Shown one piece after another: positions 27,490 to 29,601 of a stretch of 29,601 nt of DNA. A program made the position numbers and the translations under genes. The stretch covers positions 1-29,601 of the forward strand of contig CAMLNE010000006.1 in NCBI GenBank assembly GCA_946481265.1. The letters run 5' to 3'. This DNA is from an uncultured Panacagrimonas sp. Lineage in GTDB: Bacteria > Pseudomonadota > Gammaproteobacteria > Nevskiales > Nevskiaceae. The number at the start of each line of letters is the position of its first letter. Position 1 is the stretch's first letter. The notes below the pieces were generated by a model. That model did no database searches. It was given only the letters and a program-made list of their open reading frames with translations, and had not been told where the DNA came from.

Positions 27490-29601
27490 TCAGGCCAGCT
27501 TGCCGTGGCAGTTCTTGTACTTCTGGCCTGAACCGCAGGGGCAGGGATCGTTGCGACCGACCTTGCGACCGTCGCGCACGAAGGTCTCCGCGCGCGCGGG
27601 TGCCGGCGCCGCCGACTGCGTCTGCAGCGGCCGTCCTGCGCTGCGCTGCGCTGCCGGCGCTGCCACCGCAGCGGCGGCCGTCGCCTCGGGCGCCGGGGAT
27701 GGGTCCTGCATCGCGTCGGGGGCGTTGGCGTGCTGGAACTGCATCGGGCGCGCTTCGGCGGCGCGGCGCTTGGCCTCGATCGCCGCGACTTCCTCCTCGG
27801 TCTGGATCTGGACGCGGCCCAGCAGCGAGATCACCTCGTGCTTGAAGCGCGCCAGCATCTCGTTGAACATCGTGAAGGCTTCGCGCTTGAACTCCTGCTT
27901 GGGGTCCTTCTGCGCATAGCCGCGCAGGTGGATGCCCTGGCGCATGTAGTCGGTGGCGGCCAGGTGCTCCTGCCAGAACTTGTCCAGCACCTGCAGTGAG
28001 ATCGCCTTCTCGAAGTGCTCGAGCACCGGCGCTCCGACCTTTTCCTTCTTGGCGGCGTACGCCTCGGCGAGCTGCTCGGCGATGCGCGCGCGCAACGCCT
28101 TCCCGTCGAGGCTGCCCTCCTTGTCGAGCCATTCCTTGATCGGCAGCTGCAGACCGAAGTCACGCTTGAGCGCGTCCTCCAGGCCTGCCACGTTCCACAT
28201 CTCCTCGACCGATTGCGGCGGGATGTAGGCGTCCGTCACCGCGTCGATCACATCGCCGCGGATCTCCTCGATCAGCGGCGTGACGCGCTCGGCGCCCATC
28301 AGCTCGTCGCGCAGCTCGTAGATCGCCTTGCGCTGGTCATTGGCGACGTTGTCGTACTCGAGCAGGTTCTTGCGGATGTCGAAGTTGTGGCCTTCGACCT
28401 TGCGCTGTGCGGTCTCGATCGCGCGGGTGACCCAGCGATGCTCGATCGCCTCGCCCGGCTGCATGCCCAGCCCGGTGAGCATGGCGCGCATGCGGGGCGG
28501 CGTGAAGATGCGCATCAGCGAGTCGTCGAGCGACAGGTAGAAGCGTGAAGCACCCGGATCGCCCTGGCGGCCGGAACGGCCTCGCAGCTGGTTGTCGATG
28601 CGCCGCGATTCATGGCGCTCCGAGCCCACCACCAGCAGGCCGCCCGATGCGAGCACCTCGTCGTGGCGCTTTTGCCACTCGGCCTTGATCTTGGCCCGTG
28701 TCTCGACATCCTCCTCGGGGACCGCCTGCAGCTCGGCCTCCAGCGAACCCCCGAGGACGATGTCGGTACCGCGGCCCGCCATGTTGGTGGCGATGGTCAC
28801 GCTGTCCAGCCGCCCGGCCTGCGCCACGATCTCCGCCTCGCGCTCGTGCTGCTTGGCGTTGAGGACCTCGTGCCGGATGCCTTCCTTCTGCAGCAGGGTG
28901 GAAAGCAGCTCCGAGGTCTCGATGCTGGCGGTGCCGACGAGGATCGGCTGGTGCCTGGCGTGCGCCTCCCGGATGTCGGCGACGACGGCGTCGAATTTTT
29001 CCTTGGCCGTGATGAAGATCTGGTCGCCGCGATCGTCGCGGATCATCGGGCGGTTGGTCGGGATCACCACCACCTCGAGCCCATAGATGCTCTGGAACTC
29101 GAAGGCCTCGGTGTCGGCCGTGCCGGTCATGCCGGACAGCTTCTTGTAGAGGCGGAAGTAGTTCTGGAAGGTGATGCTCGCCAGCGTCTGGTTTTCCTGC
29201 TGGATCTTGACGCCTTCCTTGGCCTCGATCGCCTGATGCAGGCCGTCCGACCAGCGCCGACCCGCCATCATGCGGCCGGTGAACTCGTCGATGATGACGA
29301 CCTGGTCGTTGCGGACGATGTACTCGACGTCCTTGCGGTACAGGTGATGCGCACGCAGCAGCGCATTGGTGTGATGCATCAGGATGATGTTGGCCGCGTC
29401 GTAGAGGCTTTCGTCCTCGCCGAGCAGGCCATTGCCGCGCATCAGGCCCTCGAGCTTCTCGTGGCCGGCCTCCGACAGGTATACCTGTCGGGATTTCTCG
29501 TCGGCCCAGAAGTCGCCCTCGCCGTCCTCTTCCTTCTGGCGCTCGAGCTTTCGCTCGAAGGCGTTGATCTTGCGATCCAGCTCCGGATCGTCGTCGGGCG
29601 G
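27490..29601 (-). CDS. secA: Preprotein translocase ATPase SecA (5' end outside window)
   Basis: SecA is the ATPase motor that drives unfolded preproteins through SecYEG. The last 703 codons are present; the frame is open to the window edge, and the nucleotide-binding Walker A and DEAD-like motifs lie outside. Visible parts are the preprotein cross-linking region ([20 protein letters not shown]), [20 protein letters not shown], the second motor domain with [14 protein letters not shown] and [12 protein letters not shown], the helical scaffold and wing ([14 protein letters not shown]), a variable Ala/Pro linker and the zinc-binding SEC-C end [15 protein letters not shown], which contacts SecB and ribosomes. 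Family match is secure and nothing is broken. A GC-rich inverted repeat at 27450-27482 lies just past its stop. Confidence 0.97.
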   Translation of the reverse strand, partial: PPDDDPELDRKINAFERKLERQKEEDGEGDFWADEKSRQVYLSEAGHEKLEGLMRGNGLLGEDESLYDAANIILMHHTNALLRAHHLYRKDVEYIVRNDQVVIIDEFTGRMMAGRRWSDGLHQAIEAKEGVKIQQENQTLASITFQNYFRLYKKLSGMTGTADTEAFEFQSIYGLEVVVIPTNRPMIRDDRGDQIFITAKEKFDAVVADIREAHARHQPILVGTASIETSELLSTLLQKEGIRHEVLNAKQHEREAEIVAQAGRLDSVTIATNMAGRGTDIVLGGSLEAELQAVPEEDVETRAKIKAEWQKRHDEVLASGGLLVVGSERHESRRIDNQLRGRSGRQGDPGASRFYLSLDDSLMRIFTPPRMRAMLTGLGMQPGEAIEHRWVTRAIETAQRKVEGHNFDIRKNLLEYDNVANDQRKAIYELRDELMGAERVTPLIEEIRGDVIDAVTDAYIPPQSVEEMWNVAGLEDALKRDFGLQLPIKEWLDKEGSLDGKALRARIAEQLAEAYAAKKEKVGAPVLEHFEKAISLQVLDKFWQEHLAATDYMRQGIHLRGYAQKDPKQEFKREAFTMFNEMLARFKHEVISLLGRVQIQTEEEVAAIEAKRRAAEARPMQFQHANAPDAMQDPSPAPEATAAAAVAAPAAQRSAGRPLQTQSAAPAPARAETFVRDGRKVGRNDPCPCGSGQKYKNCHGKLA

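Overview
The window is GC-rich, densely coded chromosomal DNA from a gammaproteobacterium, most likely of the Xanthomonadales (Lysobacteraceae/Rhodanobacteraceae type). This rests on gene style and order (leuS-lptE, mltF, def, secA), on the strong GC preference at third codon positions, and on a putative small RNA with C-rich loops resembling the sX13 type known from Xanthomonadaceae. The genus cannot be fixed from the sequence alone. I see no prophage, insertion sequence or CRISPR array.

Positions 1-6385 hold housekeeping and envelope genes. They are the 3' end of leuS with lptE coupled to it, a convergent glcF-like iron-sulfur subunit whose 3' end overlaps lptE, a divergent DUF481-type outer-membrane protein, a thioredoxin-like [2Fe-2S] protein coupled to def (peptide deformylase), a convergent mltF and a class II tRNA-Ser(CGA). 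Positions 6386-7828 are gene-poor. They contain a well-folded putative sRNA ending in a strong intrinsic terminator, and one small Arg-rich orphan ORF with a good ribosome binding site.

Positions 7829-14298 are a four-gene signalling operon with overlapping or near-abutting genes: a CHASE3-GAF hybrid histidine kinase with three receiver domains, CheR, a stand-alone CheB, and a REC-HisKA-HATPase-REC protein. No chemoreceptor or CheA is present. Positions 14365-15326 carry two small minus-strand genes of unclear function. Positions 15676-19895 pair a DinG/XPD-type iron-sulfur helicase, which has an N-terminal PD-(D/E)XK-like segment, with a soluble PAS-PAS-HisKA-HATPase-REC protein through a GTGA start/stop overlap.

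Positions 19962-25490 hold an acyl-CoA synthetase downstream of a CoxE-type VWA protein on the minus strand, a divergent HhH-GPD DNA glycosylase overlapping a metallo-beta-lactamase-fold hydrolase, an apparent remnant of a penicillin-acylase-type gene, and a secreted DUF11-like protein. Positions 25726-29601 hold a thiolase, a small secreted protein and the 3' two-thirds of secA on the minus strand.

The items most worth a second look are the C-rich-loop RNA at 6786-6876, the CheR/CheB pair serving a histidine kinase rather than a receptor, the helicase-sensor kinase pair, the lptE/glcF antisense overlap and the acylase remnant.
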